DNA of 64,000 bases from Salinimonas marina (GTDB lineage Bacteria; Pseudomonadota; Gammaproteobacteria; Enterobacterales; Alteromonadaceae), in contig NZ_CP064795.1 in the NCBI RefSeq assembly GCF_015644725.1, positions 494,501 through 558,500 of the forward strand, given 5' to 3'. Shown one piece after another: positions 19,870 to 30,321 of this stretch. Each line of letters opens with the position of its first letter. The first letter of the stretch is position 1. The notes beneath the pieces were generated by a model. That model did no database searches. It saw only the letters and a program-made list of their open reading frames with translations, and was not told the DNA's origin. The translations under genes and the position numbers were made by a program.

Positions 19870-20499
19870 GTGACAGGCAATAAAACCGCTTTAATATTAG
19901 GGGCCACCGGCCTGGTAGGTCAGGCGCTCGTCCGGCAGCTGTTAACCGATGCGCGCTATAGCCGCGTTATCTGTTTACTGCGACGCCCGATGCCTGCCGC
20001 TGTGTTTGACGATCCTGACAGAAAACTGCAGCCCATGGTCATTGATTTCGGCCAGTTGCAGGATTATGAGGGTTATTTCACTGTTAACCATGTGTATTGT
20101 TGTCTTGGAACGACTTTGAAACAGGCGGGCACCAAAGCCGCATTTCGCAAAGTAGATTTTGAGTACATTCATATCGCCGCTCAGCTGACCCGCGCGCAGC
20201 GTTGCGATAGCTTTGTGTGGATCTCCAGTGTGGGGGCCAACGCCCGCAGCAAAAATTTTTACCTTAGGGTAAAAGGCGAGCTGGAAAATGCCATCATGCG
20301 TATGCCGCTATTACACCATGCAACAGCGGTACGCCCGTCGCTGCTGTTAGGAGCCCGCCATGCCACCCGGCCACTGGAAGATCTTGGTCAGAAACTGGCA
20401 CCGGTACTGCGCAAAGTGCTGGTGGGTAAATTACGTAAATACCGGCCAGCTTATGCCAGCGAGGTAGCAGCAAAAATGATTCTGCAGCAACGGTTTTAA
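19870..20499 (+). CDS. NAD(P)H-binding Rossmann-fold oxidoreductase
   Basis: A 209-residue single-domain protein of the atypical short-chain reductase (HIM1/NmrA-like) group. The nucleotide-binding motif GATGLVG opens the protein, followed by CLLRRP and the central CCLGTTLKQAGTKAAFRKVDFEYI. The WISSVGAN and FYLRVKGELE segments match the active-site strand and YxxxK-type region of this group. The GTG start follows AAAAGGATGACACAAG. It ends 2 bp before trmN6, so the two are likely co-transcribed. The substrate is unknown; an epimerase-type catalytic role is not assured. Confidence 0.82.
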   Translation: MTGNKTALILGATGLVGQALVRQLLTDARYSRVICLLRRPMPAAVFDDPDRKLQPMVIDFGQLQDYEGYFTVNHVYCCLGTTLKQAGTKAAFRKVDFEYIHIAAQLTRAQRCDSFVWISSVGANARSKNFYLRVKGELENAIMRMPLLHHATAVRPSLLLGARHATRPLEDLGQKLAPVLRKVLVGKLRKYRPAYASEVAAKMILQQRF

Positions 20500-20501
20500 G
20501 C

Positions 20502-21260
20502 ATGGCCAAAGGATTTCAGTGTAAGCAGTTTTTTGTCGGCCATGAGCACTGTGCGATGAAGGTCAGTACCGATGCCCTGGTGTTAGGCAGCTGGGCGCCG
20601 GTCGCCCAGGTCCATAACGCATTGGATATCGGCTGTGGTAGTGGCATTTTGAGCTTGATGTTGCGTCAACGGCTGCCTGATGCGGCGACGGTCACCGGCT
20701 TAGATGTGGATGCCGGTGCGGTGCGCCAAAGCCGTGATAATGTCGCAGGTAGCCCCTGGCCACGGGGAATCCATATTAAGCATTGCGCGCTGCACCAGTT
20801 TACCTCTGTCCATCGCTACGATTTGATCATCTGTAATCCGCCCTATTTTAGCCAGGCCGGGGTCGGACAGCGAACTCATCTGGCCCAGACAAAGGCGCGT
20901 CAACGTGCGCGGCACGATGACGCGTTAGCGCCTGCGGAACTGTTTAGCTGGGTCGCCGAAAAGCTTACCCCAGCGGGCCATTGCTGCTGCTTGTACCCGG
21001 CCACCCGGTTTAACGAAATTGTTCAGCTGGCGGCCCGGCATCATTTGCGCTTACAGCAGGCACTGATGCTGCACCATCGCGAGGGTAAGCCTGCGCACGC
21101 TGTGGCCTTACAATTTAGCGCGGTTCCAGCAGGGGGTAATGATCATGTACCTGAAGTTGCCATGGCCGATTGTGTAACACCTTTGTATATTCGTGATAGC
21201 AACAATCAATATACTGCTGCTTACAAAAGCTTGTGTCAGCCGTTTTATCTGGCATTTTGA
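20502..21260 (+). CDS. trmN6: tRNA1(Val) (adenine(37)-N6)-methyltransferase (TrmN6/YfiC)
   Basis: An SAM-dependent methyltransferase that modifies A37 in tRNA1-Val. The family opening FQCKQFFVGHEHCAMKVSTDALVLGSW matches YfiC; the SAM-binding motif is DIGCGSGILSLMLRQR; the catalytic N6-adenine motif NPPY lies in IICNPPYF. The length of 252 residues is typical. Translation starts at ATG 20502, 2 bp after the preceding stop, and the ribosome-binding site would be inside the upstream gene. The YfiC assignment rests on the N-terminal block and on NPPY; related N6-adenine methyltransferases are the main alternative. Confidence 0.92.
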   Translation: MAKGFQCKQFFVGHEHCAMKVSTDALVLGSWAPVAQVHNALDIGCGSGILSLMLRQRLPDAATVTGLDVDAGAVRQSRDNVAGSPWPRGIHIKHCALHQFTSVHRYDLIICNPPYFSQAGVGQRTHLAQTKARQRARHDDALAPAELFSWVAEKLTPAGHCCCLYPATRFNEIVQLAARHHLRLQQALMLHHREGKPAHAVALQFSAVPAGGNDHVPEVAMADCVTPLYIRDSNNQYTAAYKSLCQPFYLAF

Positions 21261-21336
21261 TTTCGCCTGACAGCAACCGATTTCGGGATTTTAAGCGTAT
21301 TAGCGGTTATCAATTTTATTAACCGACCAGACCACA

Positions 21337-21858
21337 ATGACAGATTGGGTGGCAGAAGCCTTTGGCGCCGTCGCGCTGGTATTTAATTTTATTGGCTATC
21401 GCCAAAATGATGCGAATCATTACAGGGCACTATCTGCAATAGCTTTGCTGAGTGTAAGTGTTCACTTTTTTATGCTGGAGGCAATGGCTGCCGGGGTCGG
21501 CTGTCTGATGGCCAGTGTCCGCAATGTGGTCGCATTGAAATACCGGAGCCGGGCCATCCTGTATTTTTTTGTGGCCCTGAATATCGCATTTTTGCTGCTG
21601 GAATGGTTTATTCTTGAGCACGGGCCCCTCATCTTTGTGGCCTATGCGTCGTCGCTGATTTTTACTATCGGCTCCATTATCTTGCAGGATGCCAAAAATA
21701 TTCGTCGCTGGTTTGTGCTGGCGGAGTTACTGGGGCTGACTTACGCGGTGCTGGTGGGCAGTATTTTTGGGACCTTGTTCAATATCAGCAATCTGACCAG
21801 TATTGCGATGAAGATGTACCAGGCAAACGAACTGCCAAAATTTAGCCGTTCGCGATAG
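21337..21858 (+). CDS. YgjV-like inner membrane protein
   Basis: A 173-residue integral membrane protein with about five or six helices, similar to E. coli YgjV. It begins with WVAEAFGAVALVFNFIGYRQND, followed by short hydrophobic segments separated by small loops, and ends FNISNLTSIAMKMYQ, the family C-terminal helix. The function of this family is unknown; in E. coli it is annotated only as an inner membrane protein. The gene is isolated: 76 bp after trmN6 and 114 bp before the cellulose operon. Confidence 0.8.
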   Translation: MTDWVAEAFGAVALVFNFIGYRQNDANHYRALSAIALLSVSVHFFMLEAMAAGVGCLMASVRNVVALKYRSRAILYFFVALNIAFLLLEWFILEHGPLIFVAYASSLIFTIGSIILQDAKNIRRWFVLAELLGLTYAVLVGSIFGTLFNISNLTSIAMKMYQANELPKFSRSR

Positions 21859-21945
21859 CTAATACCAAAGTATACAAAGCGTATTGTTTCGGATAACCGT
21901 GTATTTTCTAAGCAATTTATTGCCGCGCCCGGGTTGCCTACAATA

Positions 21946-21968
21946 AGAATCTCATAGTTTGAGATTCT
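21946..21968 (+). promoter_or_regulatory. Perfect inverted repeat just before the cellulose operon
   Basis: The arms AGAATCTCA (21946-21954) and TGAGATTCT (21960-21968) are perfect complements around a 5-nt loop. The repeat ends 4 nt before the ATG at 21973 and covers the place where a ribosome-binding site should be. It could be a hairpin that hides translation initiation, or an operator for a dimeric regulator. Confidence 0.6.
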
Positions 21969-21972
21969 CGCG

Positions 21973-22458
21973 ATGTTTTCCAAAGAAAGTGCAGCTCCAT
22001 CCCTTCCAGCCAGCCACGATAAGGTTACCCCCTTATTCGGGCGCGAACGGGTACGCCTGCATGATGGCCAGCCCAGCACTCACAGTCTGCAGTTACGCTG
22101 GAATAGCCGTTTGCGTAAACTGCTGAATGCCGAGCAACAAATGCACAGGGCGCAGCGCTTGCGTGCGCTCACTTACGCGATTATAGTGGCCTGCACATTG
22201 GTTTTAGGATTTTCATTGTATTTGGCACCAGTGGCAGCTGCATGGGTATTTGTGCTTGAAGCAACCGCGCTGATGATTGGCCTGGTAATATTGCCATACG
22301 CCGTACTACGCAGTAAGGAATGTCGGCGACACAGGGACACACTTTCGCGCAAGTTTTACGAAAGTAATCACGAAGTCGAATACACCGACGATGCGTTAGT
22401 GTTAATCGATCGCAGTACCTATACAGCCGTGACAAGGGTGCCTCTGACGGAACTCTGA
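21973..22458 (+). CDS. Unknown membrane protein, first gene of the cellulose operon
   Basis: A 161-residue protein with no family I recognise. Visible features are a Pro/Ser-rich cytosolic N-terminus with LFGRERVRLHDG near residues 21-32, a basic segment (RWNSRLRKLL), two adjacent membrane helices (about 66-86 and 88-112), and a polar C-terminal region of about 45 residues ending VPLTEL. It ends 1 bp before bcsA, so it is almost certainly translated with it, which suggests a role in cellulose synthase assembly or regulation, in the position where other organisms carry small accessory Bcs genes. That role is inferred from position only. A perfect hairpin precedes the start codon. Confidence 0.7.
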   Translation: MFSKESAAPSLPASHDKVTPLFGRERVRLHDGQPSTHSLQLRWNSRLRKLLNAEQQMHRAQRLRALTYAIIVACTLVLGFSLYLAPVAAAWVFVLEATALMIGLVILPYAVLRSKECRRHRDTLSRKFYESNHEVEYTDDALVLIDRSTYTAVTRVPLTEL

Positions 22459-22459
22459 T

Positions 22460-24665
22460 TTGGAAAATACCCAATCAGGAAGACGCTGGTTTCTGAGCTA
22501 TAACGGTTTCTTTCTTTGTTGTTTGTTGTTGTTAGGCGGCGCTCTGGCCGCGCCCATGGATGCCCTGGCACAGTTAGTTGTGGCTGGTTGTATTCTGGTG
22601 TTCATCTACTTTGCCAGTCATGAAGCCGCTGCCTTAAAACAATATCGGGTTTTTTTCCGGGTACTGGCGGTGTTGTTAGGCCTTGCACTTACCGTGCGCT
22701 ACATTTTGTGGCGGGGCATGTACACCCTTAATGCGGCCGACTGGTTATCTCTGGCTGCAGCCTGGCTGTTGTTTCTGGCAGAGCTCTATGCCGCCCTGAC
22801 CCATGTGATCAGCTGTGTGGTGAATATTTTTCCGTTAAGCCGCCCTGAACGCAGCCTGAAAAACTATAGCGAACCACAACTTCCCACCGTAGATGTGTTT
22901 ATCCCCACCTATAACGAAGATCCCGAGATTTTACAGGTTACGCTGCGAGCGGCGTTGCAAATGCATTATCCGGCGCATAAGTTACACGTACATTTATTAG
23001 ATGATGGGGGACCGAACAAAAGCGCCAGCAACACGATGTGGTTGCCGCCCGGCGGGCCCGCCACCGGCATGAACAGCTTCAGCGATTATGCCTGAAGCTT
23101 GGTGTGCGCTATCACACCCGGGCGCAGAACCTGCACGCCAAGGCCGGCAATATCAACAGTGCGCTGCCGCACACCGATGGCGAGCTTATCGTGATCCTGG
23201 ATGCCGACCATGTCCCCACTGCCGATTTTCTGGATAAAACGGTGCCCTGGCTTATTGATAAAGAGAAAGTGTTTTTGGTGCAAACTCCGCACTTTATGGC
23301 CAACCCCGATCCGGTAGAGCGTAATTATTTTTCGGCCTTCACCCGGATGCCATCCGAAAACGATATGTTTTACGGCACAATTCAAAAAGGCCTGGATTTC
23401 TGGAACGCTTCTTTTTTCTGTGGATCGGCAGCGGTGCTGCGCCGGGCCCACCTGGAAAAGGTCAATGGCTTGTCAGGCGAATCGGTTACCGAAGATGCCG
23501 AAACCGCCTACGATCTGCATGCCATGGGGTATGAGTCGGTGTATGTAAACCGGCCAATGGTAAGTGGCCTGGCGCCTGAAACCCTGCATGCGTTTGTCAC
23601 CCAGCGAATGCGCTGGGCCCAGGGCATGACCCAGATTTTACTGCTAAAAAAACCGTACCGCGGCGCCGGGTTATCGTGGTCGCAGCGCTTTGGATACCTG
23701 AGTTCTATTTTATTCTGGTTGTTTCCTTTTGCCCGGATAATCTTTTTGCTGATGCCGTTGACCTATCTTATTTTCGGGCTCCAGATTTATCATGCTTCAT
23801 TGCAGGAAATTGTGGCCTATACGGTGCCTCATGTTATTGCCACCTATCAGCTGTCGACCCTATTGTTCGGGCGAACCCGTTGGCCCCTAGTCTCCGAATT
23901 GTATGAAATATTGCAATGTACTTTCACCCTGCGGGCGCTGGTAAAAGTGTTTAAAAACCCTCGCGCGCCTTCTTTTGTCGTCACCCCCAAAGGCGAAAGT
24001 CTGGTTCAGCAATATATTTCCCCGTTAGCCAATATATTTTATGGTTTGATTGTACTGGTGATTACCGGGATTATAGTGGGGTTACATAGGGTGTCTGCCG
24101 AGCCGTTAACCCGCGATCTGACCGTGGTGGTGCTGTTGTGGAATACCTTTAACTTATTGTTGTTGTTCAGTGTGCTCAGTGTGCTGATAGAGCAGCGACA
24201 AATTCGGGGCCAGGCGCGTTTGCCGGCCACTGATGACATCACGCTACGGGATGAACACGGCCGGGCCTGGGTAGGTAATATGCTGGATCTGTCATTAGGG
24301 GGGGTAAAGCCCAAATTCATGCCCGCCATCAGACATTACCCGAGCAGGTGCAATTGCTTAGCTGGTCGAGTTCGCTGCAGCGCAATGTGACGATTCCGTG
24401 CCGGGTACTGTTTCATGATCCCGCCGCAGGGGTGGTGCGCTTTTGTTTTCTGCGTACCAGTGAAGTTGTTCGCAACGAGATTGTGGCGTTCACCATGGGC
24501 GATAGCCGCCGATGGCAAAGTTTTCAGCGACGGCGTACCCGGCCTATCTCATATTTATACGGGGTGCGTCATGTCTTGCGGGTAAGCCTGCGGCCCGTTT
24601 TCAAGCATTTTGTCATGCAGCTACAGGCGCTGTGGCAGCAATGGGTTATAACAAAGGGAAAATAA
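22460..24665 (+). CDS. bcsA: Cellulose synthase catalytic subunit BcsA (UDP-forming), two frameshifts
   Basis: Inner-membrane GT2 glycosyltransferase that polymerises UDP-glucose and threads the glucan out. Start is TTG 22460. Motifs in order: FIPTYNEDPEIL, HLLDDGG, LDADH, QTPHF, TEDAETA, QRMRWAQGM, then membrane helices and a C-terminal PilZ domain (RGQAR, LDLSLGG) for c-di-GMP. Frame breaks: the GGGGG at 23006-23010 (one G restores DDGGTEQKRQQHD) and the seven-G run at 24298-24304 inside the PilZ domain (one base restores LSLGGGKAQIHAR). The repaired length is 735 residues, close to Acetobacter-type BcsA and lacking the N-terminal extension of the E. coli protein. Confidence 0.94.
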
Positions 24666-24666
24666 C

Positions 24667-26933
24667 ATGCTATACCGAGTTGGTTTGTTTTTGCTGGGGT
24701 TGTGTTGTTTGGCGATAGTCAGGCGGCCACAACCTCAACCACAGCGTTAAGCCAATATTCTGCAATGCCTGACATATTACGATTGCAGGGCAAGCGTGAT
24801 GAAGCCACATTATCGATTCCACTGGCGGGACGGCAACAGGTACAAAGTGCCTCACTCAAGCTCGCCCTGGTGAGTTCGGCGGCGCTGGTAAAACGCCGCT
24901 CTATTTTAAATGTGCGTTTTAACAATGCGACCATCGGGCAGATTATGTTTGATCCGGAACGTCCGCAGCTGTCCTCAAAGGTGCAGATCCCGCCCCAGCT
25001 ATGGCGCCAAGGTTTCAATACTCTGACCTTTGCTGCCAGTCATCATTATGCGAGTCAGTGCGTGGACGGGGGCGCCCCGGAATTGTGGAGTGAAATTGAT
25101 TTACAGCGCTCCAGCCTGACGGTGACCAGCGAGCGTTCGGTTCAGACCGCCCGGCTGCAGGATTTGGCCGGCTATTTTGGACCGGGTATTGGCGCGCAGC
25201 GCCAGGTAATGCTTATCAGTGCTGAGCAGGCAGCTCCCGGAGTGGTATCGCATGCGCTGCCACTGGTGGCACAGGCGCTGGCGCTACGCAGTCAGTATGC
25301 GCCTTTAAAAGTTCAGCATCAGGCCCTCTCGCCGCAAACCTCTTTGCCGGTGCTGCCGGCAACTCAGCAGTGGACCGAAAAACTCACAGAGCAATATTAT
25401 CAAAGCAGCTGGTATCTGAATCAAACCGCTGGTCAGGAGCTGCATGTGTTGGTCGGGGTAAAGGATACCTTGGCTAAATACCTCGACAAACCGATTCAGC
25501 AGAAAATCAACGGGCCCTTTATCGGTATTGAACAAACCCGGCCTTTCACCCTGGAAGAGGGTACCCGTATTGGCGCCAGCCCCCGCCTGATAGTGTCCGG
25601 ACGGACTCCCGAGGAGGTGCAGCAGGCGGCCAGAACCCTGGGCATCATGGACGATGCGCTAAATCCGGATCGCAGTATTGTGGTGACCGGTGATACCTCA
25701 GGCCCCGCGTTGTCTGCTGGCAATGTACTTAAGCCTGACAATACCTATACCTTTGCGCAGATTGGTTATAATGATGTGGTTTTTCGGGGAGAAAATAAGT
25801 TCCAAAAGGCCTATGAACTGCGTCTGCCCGCCGACTTTTATGTTCCTGAAAGTGCCAGTGTGAAACTTGAGCTGGACTTTGCCTATGGCGCCGCGGTGGG
25901 ACCCGGCTCGATGATGAATATCATGGTAAATGATGAACTGGTTCATGGCCGGCCACTAAGTAATCCGAATGGTGAGGCCTATCGGGGCTATCAGCTCATT
26001 GTGCCGGCGCGCTACCTCCAGGGCGGCAAAAATACCATCGATTTTGAGGTGACCATGCGTGCCCCTCTGACCGGCCAGGCCTGTGATGAGGTCGGCGGAA
26101 ATCATATGCTGTTTCAACTGCAAAGCAGTTCAGCGATAACCCTGCCAGAGGCCGGGAGTGTGGTGACCCAGCCCAGTCTGACCTTATTTAAGGAAACCGC
26201 CTATCCGTTTGCACAGACCACAGATAGCCATGCCAATGGCATTTATATGACCAGCCACCAAATGACAGGGGCTGGCCTCACGCTGGCGGGCAAACTGGCC
26301 CAAACTGCCGGCGCGGTGATCCCTGATTTATTTTTGTCTTATGAAACAGCGCAGACCTTGTCAGGGAATGCCTTTGTCCTGACCACGCCGGAACAATTGC
26401 CGGCGGATTTGGCGACCGGGTACGGCGCCTCGCTCAGTGCCACCAAACAATGGCCCTACAAAATGCAAAATGCGCTGCATAACCGTATTCATAAATTAAC
26501 CGGCTCAGCCAACCAGGAGATCCTGCAGCTAAGCGGCACTACCAGTCAGCAAAGTACGCTGGGTGAGATGGGCGTGCTAAGCGCTTTGCAGAATCCACGC
26601 ACCGATTCCACTGGTAGCCTGTATATTGTGGCGGCGCAAACCCCGGAAATTCTGACACAGCGGGTTTACGATTTGGTCAGTCTGAGCTTGTGGGGCCAGA
26701 TGGCCGGCGACTTTTTCAGCTGGCAGGATGCGCAGCAACCGCTGGTGGCGATGCAGGTGGCCCAACAGTTTGAGCTGGGCGAGCCAGATAATCGCTGGCT
26801 GGAACTGCGTTTATGGTTATCTAATAACCCCTGGTACTGGTTGCTGGCGGTAGCGGCACTTATACTTTTATGCACCACGGTAGCGGTGATGCTCTTGCGG
26901 CGGCGCAATCAGGCCGTAACGGAAGACTGGTAA
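24667..26933 (+). CDS. bcsB: Cellulose synthase periplasmic subunit BcsB, one frameshift near start
   Basis: Periplasmic, membrane-anchored partner of BcsA that guides the nascent chain through carbohydrate-binding and flavodoxin-like domains. The mature region is intact, including QGFNTLTFAASHHYASQCVD, the repeated jelly-roll block FYVPESASVKLELDF and the C-terminal anchor WYWLLAVAALILLCTTVAVM followed by RRR. The ATG at 24667 starts a signal peptide (MLYRVGLFLLGLC) that is out of frame with the rest unless one T is added near 24705, giving CLFGDSQAATT. The repaired length is 755 residues. It begins 1 bp after bcsA and its stop overlaps the bcsZ start (TAATG). Confidence 0.92.
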
Positions 26934-27964
26934 TGCGGACCTGTTATATCGTCGTATTGGTAGTTGCAGGGATGCTGCTTAGTGCGTGTCAGGAGTTACG
27001 CGAACCCACCGCGTTTGAAAATGACTGGCAGCAGTATGTTGAGCAATTCTATCGTGAAGGTCGGATTGTGGATACCGGCAACGATTTTGTTTCGCACAGC
27101 GAGGGTCAGGGCTATGGTATGTTGTTTGCCGTGCAGGCTGGGGACCAAAAGCGTTTTGATGCGATGTGGCAATGGACCCGGCAGACGCTGCAGCGCGAAG
27201 ACCATTTATTTAGCTGGCGTTACCGGCCTTGTCCCCAGCAAAGTGCGGCGTGTATTGATGATACCAATAATGCTTCAGACGGTGATATTTTAATCGCATG
27301 GGCATTATTGCGTGCCAGTAAAATGTGGGAAGTTGAGCAATACCGTGTGCAGGCGCTGCGCATTATAAACAGTATCGAAGAGCAACTGCTGGTCAATGCC
27401 CATGGGTATACGGTGTTACTGCCCGGGGTGGAAGGATTCACCCGGCCGGGGGCGGTGCAGTTGAATCTTTCTTACTGGGTATTCCCGGCATTTGAGGCAT
27501 TTTATACACTTACTGATAACCCGGTATGGCAAGATCTGATTCGCTCAGGACATGAATTATTGACCCGTGTGGCCAGCCAGCCGCCAAGCTTACCCGGCGA
27601 TTGGATGTGGTTGAGTGAGCAGGAGCTGACGGTGGAAGGGGCGGTGAATCAGCAATACGGCTTTAATGCTTGTCGAATTCCTTTGCATTTAACCTGGCAG
27701 AAAACCTCTGATCCTGCTTTGCTAAAACCTTATCTGGATTTTTGGAAGCGCTACAAAGTGGTACCGGCGACAGTGAATTTGATCAATGGGGAGATTGCAG
27801 ATTATCGCTGGAGTGAGGGCATGCAGGCAATTGCCCAGGTGGTCTATTTCAGAACCGGTCAACAACAGGAGATGCCGCTGTTGCATCCTGGGCCCGAGAC
27901 CGACTACTTTTCTGCCAGCCTCATTATGCTAAGTCAGCTGAATCTGGCAGAAGGTACGTTATGA
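26933..27964 (+). CDS. bcsZ: Endo-1,4-beta-glucanase BcsZ (GH8)
   Basis: Glycoside hydrolase family 8 endoglucanase that trims or untangles nascent cellulose in the periplasm. The general acid is Glu in SHSEGQGYGMLFAV, and the GH8 aspartate lies in NNASDGDILIAWAL; FNACRIPLHLTW matches the late conserved block. The N-terminus (MRTCYIVVLVVAGMLLSAC) ends in a lipobox with Cys19, suggesting a lipoprotein; typical BcsZ enzymes are soluble, so anchoring is a small peculiarity. Length is 343 residues. The start overlaps the bcsB stop, and its TGA overlaps the bcsC ATG (ATGATG), showing tight coupling. Confidence 0.93.
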   Translation: MRTCYIVVLVVAGMLLSACQELREPTAFENDWQQYVEQFYREGRIVDTGNDFVSHSEGQGYGMLFAVQAGDQKRFDAMWQWTRQTLQREDHLFSWRYRPCPQQSAACIDDTNNASDGDILIAWALLRASKMWEVEQYRVQALRIINSIEEQLLVNAHGYTVLLPGVEGFTRPGAVQLNLSYWVFPAFEAFYTLTDNPVWQDLIRSGHELLTRVASQPPSLPGDWMWLSEQELTVEGAVNQQYGFNACRIPLHLTWQKTSDPALLKPYLDFWKRYKVVPATVNLINGEIADYRWSEGMQAIAQVVYFRTGQQQEMPLLHPGPETDYFSASLIMLSQLNLAEGTL

Positions 27965-30321
27965 TGCGGGCGGTCATCTGCCTGATGGTGCTGGGTATCA
28001 GCACACTCCCCTGTGCGGGCCAGGTGGTGACCGATTATGCAACCACTGATGTTGCGCTTCCCAAAGGGCAGGCTGAGCAACCAGACACTACGGGCGTATG
28101 GTTTCATATTCAGCAACAGCAGCGCCGCCTAGCCGCGGCCGAATTTCAGCGATTACAACAGGTATATCCTGAGTGGCAGCCCTCGCCAGCTCTGCGCACC
28201 GCCCTGGAACAAATGCCGCTTCCCACGGCTTCACCACCAACATCACCGGCTAAGCTGCAGACAGCCACGATGCACGAGGGCGCAACCAAATCCCAGACCC
28301 GGCAATTATTCTGGCGTCTTAGCAAGTGGTCTGAAGCTCAGCGAAAAACCGCCTCTGAGGACACGCTTGCAAGTGCAGCGCGGTTAGCGGCCGCAGCTGG
28401 CGAGCCCGAATATCATGTGTTGCTGGGCTGGATATACTATGCCAGAAACCAGTATCAGCAAGCCTTCACCCAATTTGAACGGGCGCGGACTTCGGGTTCA
28501 CCATCAGTAAAGACGACATCACCCGGCGACGGTATCATCGCCAGTGTTACGGCACTCACCCGCCAGGCATTAACCAACGATAATCTGCCAGCGGTGAAGC
28601 AGTGGCAGACCCGCTATCCGGATCTTGGCCTGGATAAGCTTATCGACAACTCAGCATGGCAGGCTTATGAGCAGCAGAACTTTCAGGCCGCGATGTCACG
28701 TTTCGAATTAACGCATAATCTGTATGGCCAGGTGCTAACCCTGACACAAACCCGGCAACCCGCCAAAGCCCTGGCTGTAGCTTGTGCGTACCCCCAGGCG
28801 CCCCGGCTAACCCAATTTTGCACTGATCAATTATCTATGCAGCAAGCCGCGCTGTATAACGCTAAAAATTACCCCGGCAGTCTGCATAAAGCCCGGGCAA
28901 TTGCCACAAGACGCACGTTAACCCCGGCCGAAGCAGAACTGCAAGGATGGGCACAACTGGCCACCGGGCAATATGATGCTGCCCAACACGTGTTTAATGG
29001 ATTATTGCGCCGGGATCCGACCAACCGGGTATATGCCCAGGGATTACTGCAATCGCTGAAATCCTATGCCAGCCATATGCTGTTTGCCGAGCTTTATCCC
29101 GCCGTCGCCAGTCTGGTTAAGCAACAAGCGGCCGGTAACGCCTGGCAGCGTAAACAATTCTGGCAGGCGCGGGAGCTTGAGCATCCGGTTGCCCGGCAGG
29201 CAATTAGTGCCCAACCCCTGACCCTGTTTGCCGGTCTCACCAGCCATAATCGCAGTGGCGCAGCGGGGCTGGGTCATTTAGATCGTCTTGACAGTTATAT
29301 TGGTATCAGCGACACCCTGGCAGACTGGCAATGGCAGCTGCAACTTAACTATCAGCAGCTTTACAGTGGCGCCCCTGCGACCGGAAGCTGGTTTGGTGAC
29401 GGGCAGGTTCAAGACAGCTTTACCAGTCTGACCGGCTTTGAAGATGTCGGCCTTACTGGCAGCGCTAAATACGAGACCGACAATGCCACTTACTATGCTC
29501 AGCTTGGGTATACCCTGCTCGATCAGCCGGTTAACGCCCGCCCGAACGGGCAGCTGGGCGGGGTCTGGTTAGCCCCTGACCACACCCTGGGTGTCACTGT
29601 TTATCATCAGCCCGTGGCGCAAAGCTTACTCAGCCTGGGCTCCAACTATTTCCAAACCCGCACCGAAGCCTGGGGCGCGGTATATAAAACCGGATTGCGA
29701 GGCTTGTTTTCCCGGGTGATCATGCCCCAATGGGCCCTGTCACTTAGCACAGTAGCGGACCGGTATGCCGGCACCCGGGTCATTGATAATAACCATTTTG
29801 GGCTGCGCGTGGAGGTAAGCAAAGCCATCCAGATTGACTCGGATATCCCGCTGGATTTTGTCCGCGCAGGGCCTTATGTGAGCTGGGAAGGCTTTGAGCA
29901 CAATGCCGGTGATTTTACGCGAGGGCAGGGCGGCTATTTTAGTCCGGACAGCCTGTTTGCAAGCGGGGTCAGTGCGGCAATACTCACCGGTGAAGGCCGG
30001 CTATGGCAAATGAAAGGGGAGGTAAGCGTGGGCTATAGCTGGATCCACGAATCGGGCTATCGGCGCTTCGCACTTACCGAAACCGGCCCTGAAGTAGAGG
30101 CCAGGCAGCGGTCCGGTATCAGCGGCCAAATGACGCTACAGGCTCAGTGGCAACTGTCTCGCCAGCTGGTATTAACCGGTTTTGTGGGCCGAAATTTTGC
30201 GGTGGAGTATCAGGCCACCCAGGCCGGATTACAACTACGCTGGCAGCCGGCCGGAGCGGCGGGGCTGACCAGCGATACCCTGATCCTTGAAGATCCCGCC
30301 TTAAGCGGCTTTGCGTTTTAA
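27961..30321 (+). CDS. bcsC: Cellulose export protein BcsC, short form
   Basis: Outer-membrane exporter for cellulose. The signal peptide is MMRAVICLMVLGISTLPCAG. Residues 30-410 or so are helical TPR-like repeats, for example EPEYHVLLGWIYYARNQYQQ and EAELQGWAQLATGQYD. From about residue 420 a beta-barrel domain follows (LFAGLTSHNRSGAAGLGHL ... SLGSNYFQTRTEAWGAVYKT ... LRWQPAG). At 786 residues it is well below the roughly 1150 of E. coli BcsC, the missing length lying in the TPR part; the barrel looks complete. It overlaps bcsZ by 4 bp, and its 3' end overlaps the convergent PEP-CTERM gene by 21 bp. Confidence 0.9.
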   Translation: MMRAVICLMVLGISTLPCAGQVVTDYATTDVALPKGQAEQPDTTGVWFHIQQQQRRLAAAEFQRLQQVYPEWQPSPALRTALEQMPLPTASPPTSPAKLQTATMHEGATKSQTRQLFWRLSKWSEAQRKTASEDTLASAARLAAAAGEPEYHVLLGWIYYARNQYQQAFTQFERARTSGSPSVKTTSPGDGIIASVTALTRQALTNDNLPAVKQWQTRYPDLGLDKLIDNSAWQAYEQQNFQAAMSRFELTHNLYGQVLTLTQTRQPAKALAVACAYPQAPRLTQFCTDQLSMQQAALYNAKNYPGSLHKARAIATRRTLTPAEAELQGWAQLATGQYDAAQHVFNGLLRRDPTNRVYAQGLLQSLKSYASHMLFAELYPAVASLVKQQAAGNAWQRKQFWQARELEHPVARQAISAQPLTLFAGLTSHNRSGAAGLGHLDRLDSYIGISDTLADWQWQLQLNYQQLYSGAPATGSWFGDGQVQDSFTSLTGFEDVGLTGSAKYETDNATYYAQLGYTLLDQPVNARPNGQLGGVWLAPDHTLGVTVYHQPVAQSLLSLGSNYFQTRTEAWGAVYKTGLRGLFSRVIMPQWALSLSTVADRYAGTRVIDNNHFGLRVEVSKAIQIDSDIPLDFVRAGPYVSWEGFEHNAGDFTRGQGGYFSPDSLFASGVSAAILTGEGRLWQMKGEVSVGYSWIHESGYRRFALTETGPEVEARQRSGISGQMTLQAQWQLSRQLVLTGFVGRNFAVEYQATQAGLQLRWQPAGAAGLTSDTLILEDPALSGFAF

